Shown: one piece after another, positions 1 through 6,104 of the stretch | How positions within the stretch are numbered: the first letter of the stretch is position 1 | Layout of the letters: each line of letters opens with the position of its first letter | Source of the DNA: an uncultured Bacteroidales bacterium | GTDB taxonomy: Bacteria > Bacteroidota > Bacteroidia > Bacteroidales > FEN-979 | Assembly: GCA_903928285.1 (NCBI GenBank) | Contig: CAIYQH010000057.1 | Coordinates: 1-6,104 of the forward strand | DNA: 6,104 bases | Direction: 5' to 3' | Translations under genes and position numbers: made by a program | The notes under the pieces: model-generated | The model's input: the letters and a program-made list of their open reading frames with translations, nothing else | Told to the model about the DNA's origin: nothing | Databases searched by the model: none

Positions 1-2
1 AG

Positions 3-1229
3 AAAAAAATCGAAAACCTTAAAAAAGGTATTATCCCCATTTATGAACCGGGACTGGAAGAGATGGTACACCGGAACATGAAAAAAGACCGGCTTCACTT
101 CACCACCAATATTGCTGAAGCGCTCGAGGATTGCGAGGTTGTCTTCAGTGCAGTAGGTACGCCGCCCGATGAAGACGGGAGCGCTGACCTGCAGTATGTT
201 GTGAGCGTTGCCCGCGATTGTGGCAAGCATATGAAGGATTATCTGCTGATCGTGACCAAGAGTACCGTACCCGTAGGCACTGCCGAGAAGGTGCGGAAAG
301 CTGTTCAGGAAGAGCTGGATAAACGGGGCGTCAACCTTGAATTCGATGTTGCCTCAAACCCTGAATTCCTGAAGGAGGGCGCTGCCATCGATGTCTTCCT
401 GAAGCCCGACCGCATTGTCGTTGGCTGCGACTCCCCCCGTGCGGAGGAACTTATGAAATCGCTCTACAAGCCATTCACTTTAAACGGACATCCGGTAATA
501 TTCATGGACATTACCTCCGCGGAGATGACCAAATATGCCGCCAACTCGATGCTTGCCACGAAAATCAGCTTTATGAACGATGTTGCCAATCTTTGCGAGA
601 TCGTCGGAGCCGACATCAACATGGTTCGCAAAGGGATCGGATCCGATACCCGCATTGGCAACAAGTTCATCTATCCCGGCGTTGGTTATGGAGGTTCCTG
701 TTTCCCGAAAGACGTAAAAGCCCTGATCCATACCGCCGAAGATTACAAATACAGCCTCCGCGTGTTAAAAGCCGTTGAAGCTGTCAATGATGACCAGAAA
801 TCGGTGTTATTCAACAAATTCATCAAACACTATAACGGCGATGTTGCCGGCCGGACAGTCGCCATGTGGGGCCTATCTTTTAAACCACAGACCGACGATA
901 TGCGGGAAGCGCCATCGCTGGTGATCATTAAAAAACTACTCGATGCCGGCGTCAAGGTAAAAGCCTATGATCCTGTTGCCATTCATGAAACCCAACGGAT
1001 CCTTGGCGACACCATCTACTATGCACCCGATCAGTACGATGCCCTGATCGATGCCGACTGTCTCATGCTGGTCACCGAATGGCCCGAATTCAAGTTCCCG
1101 AATTTCAACATCATCAAAAAACTCCTGAAAGACCTGGTGGTGTTTGACGGCAGGAACATCTATGAAATTGCAGAGATGAAACGGAAGGGTTATGCCTACT
1201 ACTGTATCGGTGTTGATACAACAAAATAA
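3..1229 (+). CDS. ugd: UDP-glucose 6-dehydrogenase, 5'-truncated by window edge
   Basis: This enzyme oxidises UDP-glucose to UDP-glucuronate with two NAD+ in the cytoplasm. The open frame continues left of the ATG at 63 to the window edge, and the extra codons (KKIENLKKGIIPIYEPGLEE) are typical family sequence, so the ATG at 63 is internal and the true start lies outside. About 408 residues are visible. Bacteroidota homologues run to roughly 435-440, so about 30 residues holding the N-terminal GxGxxG NAD loop are missing. Visible signatures in order are KSTVPVGT, SNPEFLKEG with the catalytic-site glutamate, MTKYAANS with the active-site Lys and Asn, GYGGSCFPKD with the nucleophilic Cys (codon 699-701), and WGLSFKPQTDDMREAPS in the UDP-binding C-terminal domain. 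The gene ends at TAA 1227-1229. Its product is the substrate of the enzyme encoded next. The family assignment is secure; substrates such as UDP-ManNAc or GDP-mannose are less likely given the motifs and the neighbour. Confidence 0.96.
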   Translation, partial: KKIENLKKGIIPIYEPGLEEMVHRNMKKDRLHFTTNIAEALEDCEVVFSAVGTPPDEDGSADLQYVVSVARDCGKHMKDYLLIVTKSTVPVGTAEKVRKAVQEELDKRGVNLEFDVASNPEFLKEGAAIDVFLKPDRIVVGCDSPRAEELMKSLYKPFTLNGHPVIFMDITSAEMTKYAANSMLATKISFMNDVANLCEIVGADINMVRKGIGSDTRIGNKFIYPGVGYGGSCFPKDVKALIHTAEDYKYSLRVLKAVEAVNDDQKSVLFNKFIKHYNGDVAGRTVAMWGLSFKPQTDDMREAPSLVIIKKLLDAGVKVKAYDPVAIHETQRILGDTIYYAPDQYDALIDADCLMLVTEWPEFKFPNFNIIKKLLKDLVVFDGRNIYEIAEMKRKGYAYYCIGVDTTK

Positions 1230-1261
1230 CCCGGTTAGCCATTATTGCCCGGACTGATTTT

Positions 1262-1353
1262 CCTTGTGTTCTTTGTGCCTTCTTTGTGCCCCTGCTGGTT
1301 AAATGACAAATTAGCCACGACGACTGCAAAGAAGGCATAAAGCACAAAAAAGG
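1262..1353. repeat. Imperfect inverted repeat with CTTTGTG-type units
   Basis: The arms at 1262-1304 and 1310-1353 are separated by GACAA. The best-matched core pairs 1267-1286 with 1327-1346: 18 of 20 positions are complementary, and one of the two mismatches would be a G-U pair in RNA. The remainder of each arm pairs loosely. The left arm contains TTGTG at 1264-1268 and TTTGTG at 1272-1277 and 1283-1288; the right arm carries the complementary CACAAA-like units. It lies between the ugd stop codon and the promoter of the next gene. The wording resembles dispersed intergenic elements of the CCACAAAGGCACAAAG type that I recall from environmental bacterial genomes, which is memory rather than a search result. 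It could fold in the transcript and end or stabilise the ugd message, but no U-tract immediately follows it. Confidence 0.75.
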
Positions 1354-1371
1354 TTAAACACAAACGTGTTT

Positions 1372-1404
1372 CTTGGCCTGTCAGCACGGGATTTAATAAC
1401 TTTG
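1372..1404 (+). promoter_or_regulatory. Bacteroidota-type promoter before uxs
   Basis: TAACTTTG at 1397-1404 matches the Bacteroidota -7 consensus TAnnTTTG at every fixed position. CTTG at 1372-1375 resembles the -33 element TTTG, with a 21-base spacer, close to the usual length. Transcription would begin a few bases after 1404, leaving a leader of about 15 bases before the ATG at 1423. This supports 1423 as the start, because the upstream GTG at 1366 would lie outside such a transcript. The call is a motif match only. Confidence 0.6.
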
Positions 1405-1422
1405 TCAGATAAATCAGAAGCC

Positions 1423-2361
1423 ATGATAAAGAAAAAAATTTTAGTGACCGGTGGTGCAGGTTTCCTTGGATCCCATCTTTGTGAAAGATTACTGGGAGAA
1501 GGTAACGAAGTGGTGTGCCTTGACAACTACTTCACGGGACAGAAACAAAATGTGGTTCACCTGCTCAGCAACCCCTATTTTGAACTGATCCGCCACGATG
1601 TGACCATGCCTTTCTATATCGAGGTGGATGAAATCTACAACCTTGCCTGCCCGGCATCTCCGATCCATTACCAGTATAACCCCATTAAAACTGTAAAGAC
1701 CTCGGTTATGGGCGCCATCAATATGCTGGGGCTTGCCAAGCGTATCAAGGCGCGAATCCTGCAGGCCTCGACCAGTGAAGTGTATGGCGACCCCGAAATT
1801 CATCCACAGGTCGAATCTTATTGGGGACATGTAAATCCCATCGGCATCAGGTCGTGCTATGATGAAGGAAAACGGATCGCCGAAACCCTCTTTGTCAATT
1901 ACCATCAGCAAAACAAAGTACGCATCAAGATCATGCGGATTTTCAACACCTACGGCCCCCGGATGCATCCCAACGACGGGCGTGTGGTTTCAAATTTTAT
2001 CGTACAGGCGCTTAAAGGCCAGGATATTACCATGTATGGCGATGGATTACAGAGCCGGAGTTTCTGTTATGTCGACGACCTCCTCGAAGGGATGATCCGC
2101 CTGATGAACTCACGGGAGGATTTTACCGGCCCTGTGAATATCGGCAACCCGAATGAATTCACCATGCTGGAACTGGCTGAAAAGGTGATCCTGTTTACAG
2201 GTTCAAAATCAAAAATCATCCATATGCCGCTTCCTGCCGATGATCCCACACAACGCCAGCCGGATATCACCGTCGCTAAAAGGGAACTTGGCTGGGAACC
2301 CAAGGTGATGCTTGATGAGGGATTGGTAAGAACCATCGATTACTTCAAGTCCATTATCTGA
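1423..2361 (+). CDS. uxs: UDP-glucuronate decarboxylase (UDP-xylose synthase)
   Basis: This is an NAD-dependent short-chain dehydrogenase/reductase that decarboxylates UDP-glucuronate to UDP-xylose through a 4-keto intermediate, in the cytoplasm. The 312-residue length is normal for bacterial forms. Visible features are the GGAGFLG dinucleotide loop at residues 10-16, LDN at 33-35 for the adenosine ribose, TSE at 117-119, the catalytic pair Tyr146 and Lys150 in YDEGK, and the family-typical stretch TYGPRMHPNDGRVVSNF from residue 176 with GDGLQSRSFCYVDDL at 206-220. These separate it from dTDP-glucose 4,6-dehydratase, its closest look-alike. The start at 1423 is chosen because MIKKKILVTGG is the usual N-terminus; a GTG 57 bases upstream adds 19 residues unlike the family and spans the predicted promoter. 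No Shine-Dalgarno is evident. It follows ugd, whose product it consumes, and is 19 bases upstream of the rhamnose reductase, so it is probably co-transcribed with that gene. Confidence 0.94.
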   Translation: MIKKKILVTGGAGFLGSHLCERLLGEGNEVVCLDNYFTGQKQNVVHLLSNPYFELIRHDVTMPFYIEVDEIYNLACPASPIHYQYNPIKTVKTSVMGAINMLGLAKRIKARILQASTSEVYGDPEIHPQVESYWGHVNPIGIRSCYDEGKRIAETLFVNYHQQNKVRIKIMRIFNTYGPRMHPNDGRVVSNFIVQALKGQDITMYGDGLQSRSFCYVDDLLEGMIRLMNSREDFTGPVNIGNPNEFTMLELAEKVILFTGSKSKIIHMPLPADDPTQRQPDITVAKRELGWEPKVMLDEGLVRTIDYFKSII

Positions 2362-2380
2362 GAAAACCACAAATTCTGCT

Positions 2381-3250
2381 ATGAAAATCCTCGTTACAGG
2401 TTCCAACGGCCAGCTTGGCAACGAATTACGTACACTTACCCCCGACTATCCCGACTTTACCTTTATTTTTACGGATATTGCCGAACTCGATATTACCCGC
2501 GAGGAGGATGTTGAACAATTGGTGAAAAATGAAAAACCGGCTGTGATCATCAACTGTGCAGCCTATACCGCAGTTGATAAGGCTGAATCCGACGAACAGC
2601 CGGCCTTTATTATTAATGCATCTTCGGTTGGCATCCTTGCAAGAACAGCTGCCAAATTCAATGCACTGCTGATCCATATCTCAACAGATTATGTTTTCGA
2701 CGGGAAAAGTTACCGGCCTTACAGGGAAGATGACCTCACCAACCCGATCTCGCGGTATGCCATGAGTAAATACGCCGGCGAACTGGCTGTCCAGGCTTTT
2801 GCCCACAGGGCGCTGATCATCCGGACCTCCTGGCTCTACTCGGAGTTCGGACATAATTTCGTCAAAACCGTAATGAGATACGGGAAAGAACGGGGAGAAA
2901 TGAAGATTGTTTTCGACCAGACCGGAACACCTACCTATGCCCGCGACCTGGCTAAGGCAATTTTGGAGATCATTCCGCAAAACCATGAAAATCCTGGTGT
3001 TGAAATTTTTCATTTTTCCGACGAAGGCGTGACCAGCTGGTACGACTTTGCCCAGGCCATCATTGAATTCACAGGCATCAAATGCAGCCTTTTCCCTATC
3101 CTGACGGAAGATTATCCCTTGCCGGCCATCAGACCCTTTTACAGTGTCTTCGACAAAGGGAAAATCAAAAAGCACTTCCACCTGGAAATCCCTTTCTGGC
3201 GCGATAGCCTGAAGATCTGCATTCAAAGGATCATGAACCCTGAAATTTAA
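2381..3250 (+). CDS. rfbD: dTDP-4-dehydrorhamnose reductase
   Basis: This enzyme catalyses the last step of dTDP-L-rhamnose synthesis, the NAD(P)H-dependent reduction of dTDP-4-dehydro-L-rhamnose. The 289-residue protein is standard length for RmlD/RfbD. Visible features are the GSNGQLG nucleotide loop at residues 7-13, DITREEDV near 37-44, NCAAYTAVDKAE at 58-69, STDYVFDG at 101-108 holding the active-site Thr, Tyr126 and Lys130 of the YxxxK pair, RTSWLY at 148-153, GTPTYARDLA at 182-191, and the C-terminal RPFYSVFDKGKI at 251-262, a near match to the usual RPxYSVLDxxK substrate-side motif. The ATG at 2381 gives the canonical MKILVTG start; no Shine-Dalgarno is visible. It sits 19 bases after uxs, which suggests one transcript. 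The other three rhamnose genes (rfbA, rfbB, rfbC) are not in the window, so they must lie elsewhere if the pathway is complete. Confidence 0.95.
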   Translation: MKILVTGSNGQLGNELRTLTPDYPDFTFIFTDIAELDITREEDVEQLVKNEKPAVIINCAAYTAVDKAESDEQPAFIINASSVGILARTAAKFNALLIHISTDYVFDGKSYRPYREDDLTNPISRYAMSKYAGELAVQAFAHRALIIRTSWLYSEFGHNFVKTVMRYGKERGEMKIVFDQTGTPTYARDLAKAILEIIPQNHENPGVEIFHFSDEGVTSWYDFAQAIIEFTGIKCSLFPILTEDYPLPAIRPFYSVFDKGKIKKHFHLEIPFWRDSLKICIQRIMNPEI

Positions 3251-3262
3251 CCTGCCAAACAA

Positions 3263-3284
3263 AACGCGGTTCAGGTTGCGCGTT
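3263..3284 (+). other. Small GC-rich inverted repeat between rfbD and the mutase gene
   Basis: AACGCG at 3263-3268 and CGCGTT at 3279-3284 are perfectly complementary across a 10-base loop, in the 66-base gap between the two genes. No run of T follows, so it is not a standard intrinsic terminator. It could be a weak RNA hairpin that affects processing or read-through, or it may be chance. Confidence 0.3.
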
Positions 3285-3316
3285 ACGATTTAGTTTAACC
3301 ACCAATAATATTCAGT

Positions 3317-5053
3317 ATGGAGATAGAAAAGTCGGTATTGGAAAGGGCGCAGTTCTGGCTCGGCAATAACTTTGACGAAGAAACCAGGAATGAAGTTAAG
3401 CGCCTCATTGACACCAATACCACGGAACTTACCGATTCCTTTTACCGTGATCTTGAATTTGGAACCGGAGGACTCCGGGGAATCATGGGTGTCGGTACAA
3501 ACCGGATGAATAAATATACAGTTGGCATGGCCACCCAGGGATTGGCGAACTACCTGAAAATGATGTTTCCGGGTCTGAATCCCGTTAAAATGGCTATCTC
3601 TCACGACAGCCGCAACAACAGCCCCTTCTTTGCCAGGATTGTTGCCGAGGTATTGTCGGCAAACGGGTTCAAGGTTTACCTGTTCGAAGACCTCCGGCCG
3701 ACGCCCGAATTATCGTTTGCCATCAGGCACCTGGGCTGCCAGAGCGGTGTCATGGTGACAGCCTCCCACAATCCTAAGGAATACAATGGTTACAAGGCAT
3801 ACTGGGACGATGGCGCCCAGATGATCGCCCCCCACGACGAAAACGTCATCAGGGAAGTACAGAAAATAACCTCCGTCGATAAAGTAAAATGGAATGGTAT
3901 CCCTGAAAACATCATCAGTATCGGATCAGAAATTGACAAACTATACCTCGACAGGATCGCTGCCCTGTCACTTTCTCCCGACGCCATTATCCGCCAGAAA
4001 AACCTGAAGATCGTATATACGCCGCTGCATGGCTGCGGAAGGCAACTGGTTCCCGACATCCTTGCCAGGTTTGGGTTTGAAAACATCCATATGGTGAAGG
4101 AGCAGGCCATCGCCGATGGCAATTTCCCAACTGTAAAATCACCAAACCCCGAAGAACACGATGCACTCGACATGGCCATCAGGCTGGCCGAAGAGATCCA
4201 TGCCGACCTGGTGATGGCCACCGATCCTGATGCCGACCGTGTTGGCATCGCTATCCGCAACCACAGGAATGAGATGATCCTGATGAACGGCAATCAGACA
4301 GCTGCCCTGCTTTTTTATTACATGCTAAACCGGTGGCAGGCGCTTGGAAAATTAACAGGTAATGAGTTTATCGTCTCCACCATCGTAACCACGCACCTGT
4401 TGTCGGAAATCGCCGCCTCCTTTGGTGTTGAATATTTTGAATGCCTGACAGGATTTAAATTCATCGCCGATGTGATCCGGCAGCAGGAAGGTAAAAAGAC
4501 CTTTATCCTCGGCGGCGAAGAGAGCTACGGGTACCTGATCGGCGATTTTGTACGTGACAAGGATGCCATCAGCGCCTGTGCCATGATCGCTGAAACCGCA
4601 GCCTGGATGGCTGACCAGGGTAAAACACTGTTTGACCTGCTCATGGAGATCTACCTGAAATACGGCCTCTATAAAGAGGGTCTGATTTCGGTTACGCGAA
4701 AGGGAAAAAGCGGCGCAGAAGAGATCCAGCAGATGATGGTGAATTACCGCCAGACCCCACCTGCGGAGATTCATAATTCAAAGGTGATCATGATCAGGGA
4801 TTATCAGCTTTCTGTTGAAAAATCTCTCGGAACCGGCCAGGAAAGGCCGATCCACCAGCCTAAATCGAATGTATTGCAGTTTATCCTTGAAGACGGGAGT
4901 ATCATCAGTGTCCGTCCGTCGGGTACTGAACCCAAGATCAAGTTTTACTTCGGCGTTCGCGAACAGCTGGGCTCGCCCGCAGATTTCGAAACAGTCTCTG
5001 CGAAGCTTGGCAACAAGATTGCCGGGATTATCTCTTCCATGAAATTAAACTGA
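3317..5053 (+). CDS. Phosphoglucomutase/phosphomannomutase (long alpha-D-phosphohexomutase)
   Basis: This enzyme interconverts hexose 6-phosphates and 1-phosphates through a phosphoserine intermediate, most likely glucose-6-P and glucose-1-P, supplying UDP-glucose and dTDP-glucose. The 578-residue length and order fit the PGM2-like branch rather than the ~450-residue AlgC/GlmM branch. Four domains are marked by FGTGGLRGIMG at residues 48-58; TASHNP at 148-153 with the phosphorylated Ser150; the metal-binding loop DPDADR at 303-308; GGEESYGY at 399-406, the sugar-binding loop; and RPSGTEPK at 533-540, the C-terminal phosphate-binding loop. All catalytic signatures are intact. Substrate choice (glucose, mannose or pentose phosphate) cannot be fixed from sequence, so no symbol is given. 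The ATG at 3317 gives MEIEKSVLERAQFWL, a natural start; no Shine-Dalgarno is visible. A 66-base gap separates it from rfbD, and the next gene begins 6 bases after its TGA, implying co-transcription with that gene. Confidence 0.94.
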   Translation: MEIEKSVLERAQFWLGNNFDEETRNEVKRLIDTNTTELTDSFYRDLEFGTGGLRGIMGVGTNRMNKYTVGMATQGLANYLKMMFPGLNPVKMAISHDSRNNSPFFARIVAEVLSANGFKVYLFEDLRPTPELSFAIRHLGCQSGVMVTASHNPKEYNGYKAYWDDGAQMIAPHDENVIREVQKITSVDKVKWNGIPENIISIGSEIDKLYLDRIAALSLSPDAIIRQKNLKIVYTPLHGCGRQLVPDILARFGFENIHMVKEQAIADGNFPTVKSPNPEEHDALDMAIRLAEEIHADLVMATDPDADRVGIAIRNHRNEMILMNGNQTAALLFYYMLNRWQALGKLTGNEFIVSTIVTTHLLSEIAASFGVEYFECLTGFKFIADVIRQQEGKKTFILGGEESYGYLIGDFVRDKDAISACAMIAETAAWMADQGKTLFDLLMEIYLKYGLYKEGLISVTRKGKSGAEEIQQMMVNYRQTPPAEIHNSKVIMIRDYQLSVEKSLGTGQERPIHQPKSNVLQFILEDGSIISVRPSGTEPKIKFYFGVREQLGSPADFETVSAKLGNKIAGIISSMKLN

Positions 5054-5059
5054 TAACGG

Positions 5060-5608
5060 ATGTCTGAAGAACAACTGCCACCCTCCGAGGAGCCTGTATA
5101 TTCGCGCAAAGTTCTCGAAATGGTAACTGTTGCCAACGAATACTGCATGTTTCTTGAGAAAGCAGAAAGCTATACGGAAGGTCAGCTTTTAAATTTCCTG
5201 CAGAAAATATCCCCGCTGATCTACCTGAAGGGGGCCCTGCTTCCCGAAATCGAAGCGGAGGATGAGGATGCAACCGAACACTATGTAAGCGAAGAACAAT
5301 GGGAATCGTTGTTTAACATCCTCCATTTCAAATTCGGAGGGAAGGATGAATTTTATTATGTCGACCAGCTTGAGAAAAGCCATAACGACCCTGTCAAAGG
5401 TAGCCTCGCCGAGTGTTTCACAGATATCTACCAGGATCTGAAGGATTTTTTACTTTTGTACCAGAAACCGATGAAATCGTACAAGGAAAATGCTGTCCGC
5501 GAATGCAAGCGGCTGTTTGAAACCCGCTATGGATATAAGCTTTCCGTTGTTCAACAGGTGGTGCATTCGCTCCAGTTCCCGGGTCCATCCGACGATTTTA
5601 TTTTTTAA
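5060..5608 (+). CDS. DUF5063-like protein of unknown function
   Basis: The 182-residue protein has no signal peptide or membrane segment and is probably cytoplasmic. It is strongly acidic in places (EIEAEDEDATEHYVSEEQWE at residues 63-82) and looks mostly helical. The N-terminal VYSRKVLEMVTVANEYCMFLE at about 13-33 (VYS onward), the central LQKISPLIYLKGALLPE at 47-63, the aspartate-rich DIYQDLKDF at 122-130, and the tail WESLFN and YQKPMKSYKENAVRECKRLF recall the DUF5063 family of Bacteroidota; this comes from memory of the family, not a search. No catalytic motif is recognisable. It starts 6 bases after the mutase stop codon, so it should share that transcript, but adjacency alone does not show a role in sugar metabolism. 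The ATG at 5060 is the first in the frame after the mutase stop. It ends at TAA 5606-5608, before an AT-rich spacer. That it is a real gene is near certain; the family name is likely. Confidence 0.82.
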   Translation: MSEEQLPPSEEPVYSRKVLEMVTVANEYCMFLEKAESYTEGQLLNFLQKISPLIYLKGALLPEIEAEDEDATEHYVSEEQWESLFNILHFKFGGKDEFYYVDQLEKSHNDPVKGSLAECFTDIYQDLKDFLLLYQKPMKSYKENAVRECKRLFETRYGYKLSVVQQVVHSLQFPGPSDDFIF

Positions 5609-5681
5609 TCATCCTTTGTGTATTAATACAAGATAATTATTCACTGATAATCGTAAGAATAGATGTTGAACACCTTTTCAG

Positions 5682-5714
5682 TGTGACCAAAAATCAGATT
5701 GCGCTATGGTTTTG
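5682..5714 (+). promoter_or_regulatory. Weak candidate promoter before the HPt gene
   Basis: TGGTTTTG at 5707-5714 matches five of the six fixed positions of the Bacteroidota -7 consensus TAnnTTTG. TGTG at 5682-5685 is a three-of-four match to the -33 TTTG, with a 21-base spacer. The leader to the ATG at 5768 would be about 50 bases. The 159-base AT-rich spacer and the change of functional theme make a separate promoter plausible, but this motif match is weak and others in the spacer cannot be excluded. Confidence 0.28.
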
Positions 5715-5767
5715 TTAAGGGTATTTATGATTCAATGATCAACCTGTCATCCTAATTTAATCCCGAT

Positions 5768-6104
5768 ATGATCGACCGCCAGATGTTCAATGATCTGTTT
5801 AACAATTTAGATAAAGAAAATGTTGTTGAACTCATTGACATTTTCTTTTCCCAGTATGAAGAACGCTTTGAAGCAATCCGGAAAAATGTCAATGACCGTG
5901 ACTTTGACCATCTCCGGGAAACGTCCCATAAATTGAAAGGGGCGCTCGTACTGTTTATGGATCCTGTGACCTCCCAACTTTCGAAAAGGTTTGTTGAAAT
6001 GGCCCGTAGCAAAACCGAAGCAGGGCTTGACCAGATGCTGGCCGACCTGGAGAAAAACACCAGGCTCCTTGTCGAAGAGCTCAGGGTTATCAGGAATGAA
6101 CTCT
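5768..6104 (+). CDS. Stand-alone histidine phosphotransfer (HPt) protein, 3'-truncated
   Basis: The frame opens at ATG 5768 and stays open to the window edge, giving 112 visible residues with no stop. SHKLKGALVLF at residues 53-63 fits the HPt phospho-acceptor site (HxxKG), with His54 the predicted phosphorylated residue. The surrounding sequence is amphipathic helix throughout (DKENVVELIDIFFSQYEERF, the helix before the site, and LEKNTRLLVEELRVIRNEL at 94-112), as expected for the HPt helical bundle. HPt proteins relay phosphate between receiver domains in multistep phosphorelays in the cytoplasm. The normal domain is about 100-120 residues, so the fold is nearly complete here, and either the gene ends just beyond the window or further domains follow. 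No kinase or receiver gene is visible. A second in-frame ATG at 5783 would remove only five residues. No Shine-Dalgarno is seen. Confidence 0.8.
   Translation, partial: MIDRQMFNDLFNNLDKENVVELIDIFFSQYEERFEAIRKNVNDRDFDHLRETSHKLKGALVLFMDPVTSQLSKRFVEMARSKTEAGLDQMLADLEKNTRLLVEELRVIRNEL

Noticed and set aside
63..65. ATG 63 as the real start of ugd
   Set aside because: The frame stays open to the left edge and those codons encode conserved UDP-glucose dehydrogenase sequence, so the gene begins outside the window.
1264..1288. Three near-repeats of TTTGTG as a short CRISPR or tandem array
   Set aside because: Units are only about 6-11 bases with uneven spacing and no spacer structure; better explained as part of the inverted repeat.
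1366..1422. GTG-started N-terminal extension of uxs
   Set aside because: The 19 added residues do not resemble the family N-terminus, and they span the predicted promoter; ATG 1423 gives the canonical start.
1489..1968. Minus-strand open frame of 159 residues opposite uxs
   Set aside because: No recognisable domain, and it overlaps a confidently identified gene along its whole length.
2681..3262. Minus-strand open frame of 193 residues opposite rfbD
   Set aside because: It lies opposite an intact, well-recognised gene and shows no family motif; it is a shadow of the coding strand.
3790..4293. Minus-strand open frame of 167 residues opposite the mutase gene
   Set aside because: Low-complexity Ser/Ile/Met-rich composition typical of an antisense shadow, and the plus-strand gene is certain.
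5590..5612. T-rich run at the end of the DUF5063-like gene as an intrinsic terminator
   Set aside because: No GC-rich stem precedes it, and the T-run is largely coding sequence.

Overview
The window carries six genes on the plus strand and reads like a chromosomal segment of a member of the Bacteroidota. Three things suggest this. Protein motifs match the Bacteroidota-style forms of these families. None of the visible starts has a convincing Shine-Dalgarno sequence. A near-consensus Bacteroidota promoter (TTG, 21 bases, TAACTTTG) lies just before the second gene. GC content looks moderate in the genes, with AT-richer spacers. A genus cannot be named from this evidence; a free-living or environmental member is a guess.

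Layout: (1) 1-1229, UDP-glucose 6-dehydrogenase, missing its first ~30 residues off the left edge. (2) 1230-1422, a spacer with a long imperfect inverted repeat built of CTTTGTG-type units, followed by a promoter. (3) 1423-2361, UDP-glucuronate decarboxylase (UDP-xylose synthase). (4) 2381-3250, dTDP-4-dehydrorhamnose reductase, 19 bases later. (5) 3317-5053, a long-form phosphoglucomutase/phosphomannomutase. (6) 5060-5608, a DUF5063-like protein of unknown function, 6 bases after the mutase. (7) 5609-5767, an AT-rich spacer. (8) 5768 to the right edge, a stand-alone histidine phosphotransfer (HPt) protein, cut by the window end.

The first four enzymes form a nucleotide-sugar supply block. 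The mutase interconverts glucose-6-P and glucose-1-P, which feeds UDP-glucose and dTDP-glucose. The dehydrogenase makes UDP-glucuronate, and the decarboxylase turns it into UDP-xylose. The reductase completes dTDP-L-rhamnose. The products are building blocks for exopolysaccharide, O-antigen or protein glycosylation. No glycosyltransferase, polymerase or flippase gene is visible, and the other rhamnose genes (rfbA, rfbB, rfbC) are not in the window. The last two genes are not obviously part of sugar metabolism.

I see no clearly novel system. The items most worth a second look are the inverted repeat at 1262-1353, the DUF5063 gene tightly linked to the mutase, and the orphan HPt gene at the right edge.
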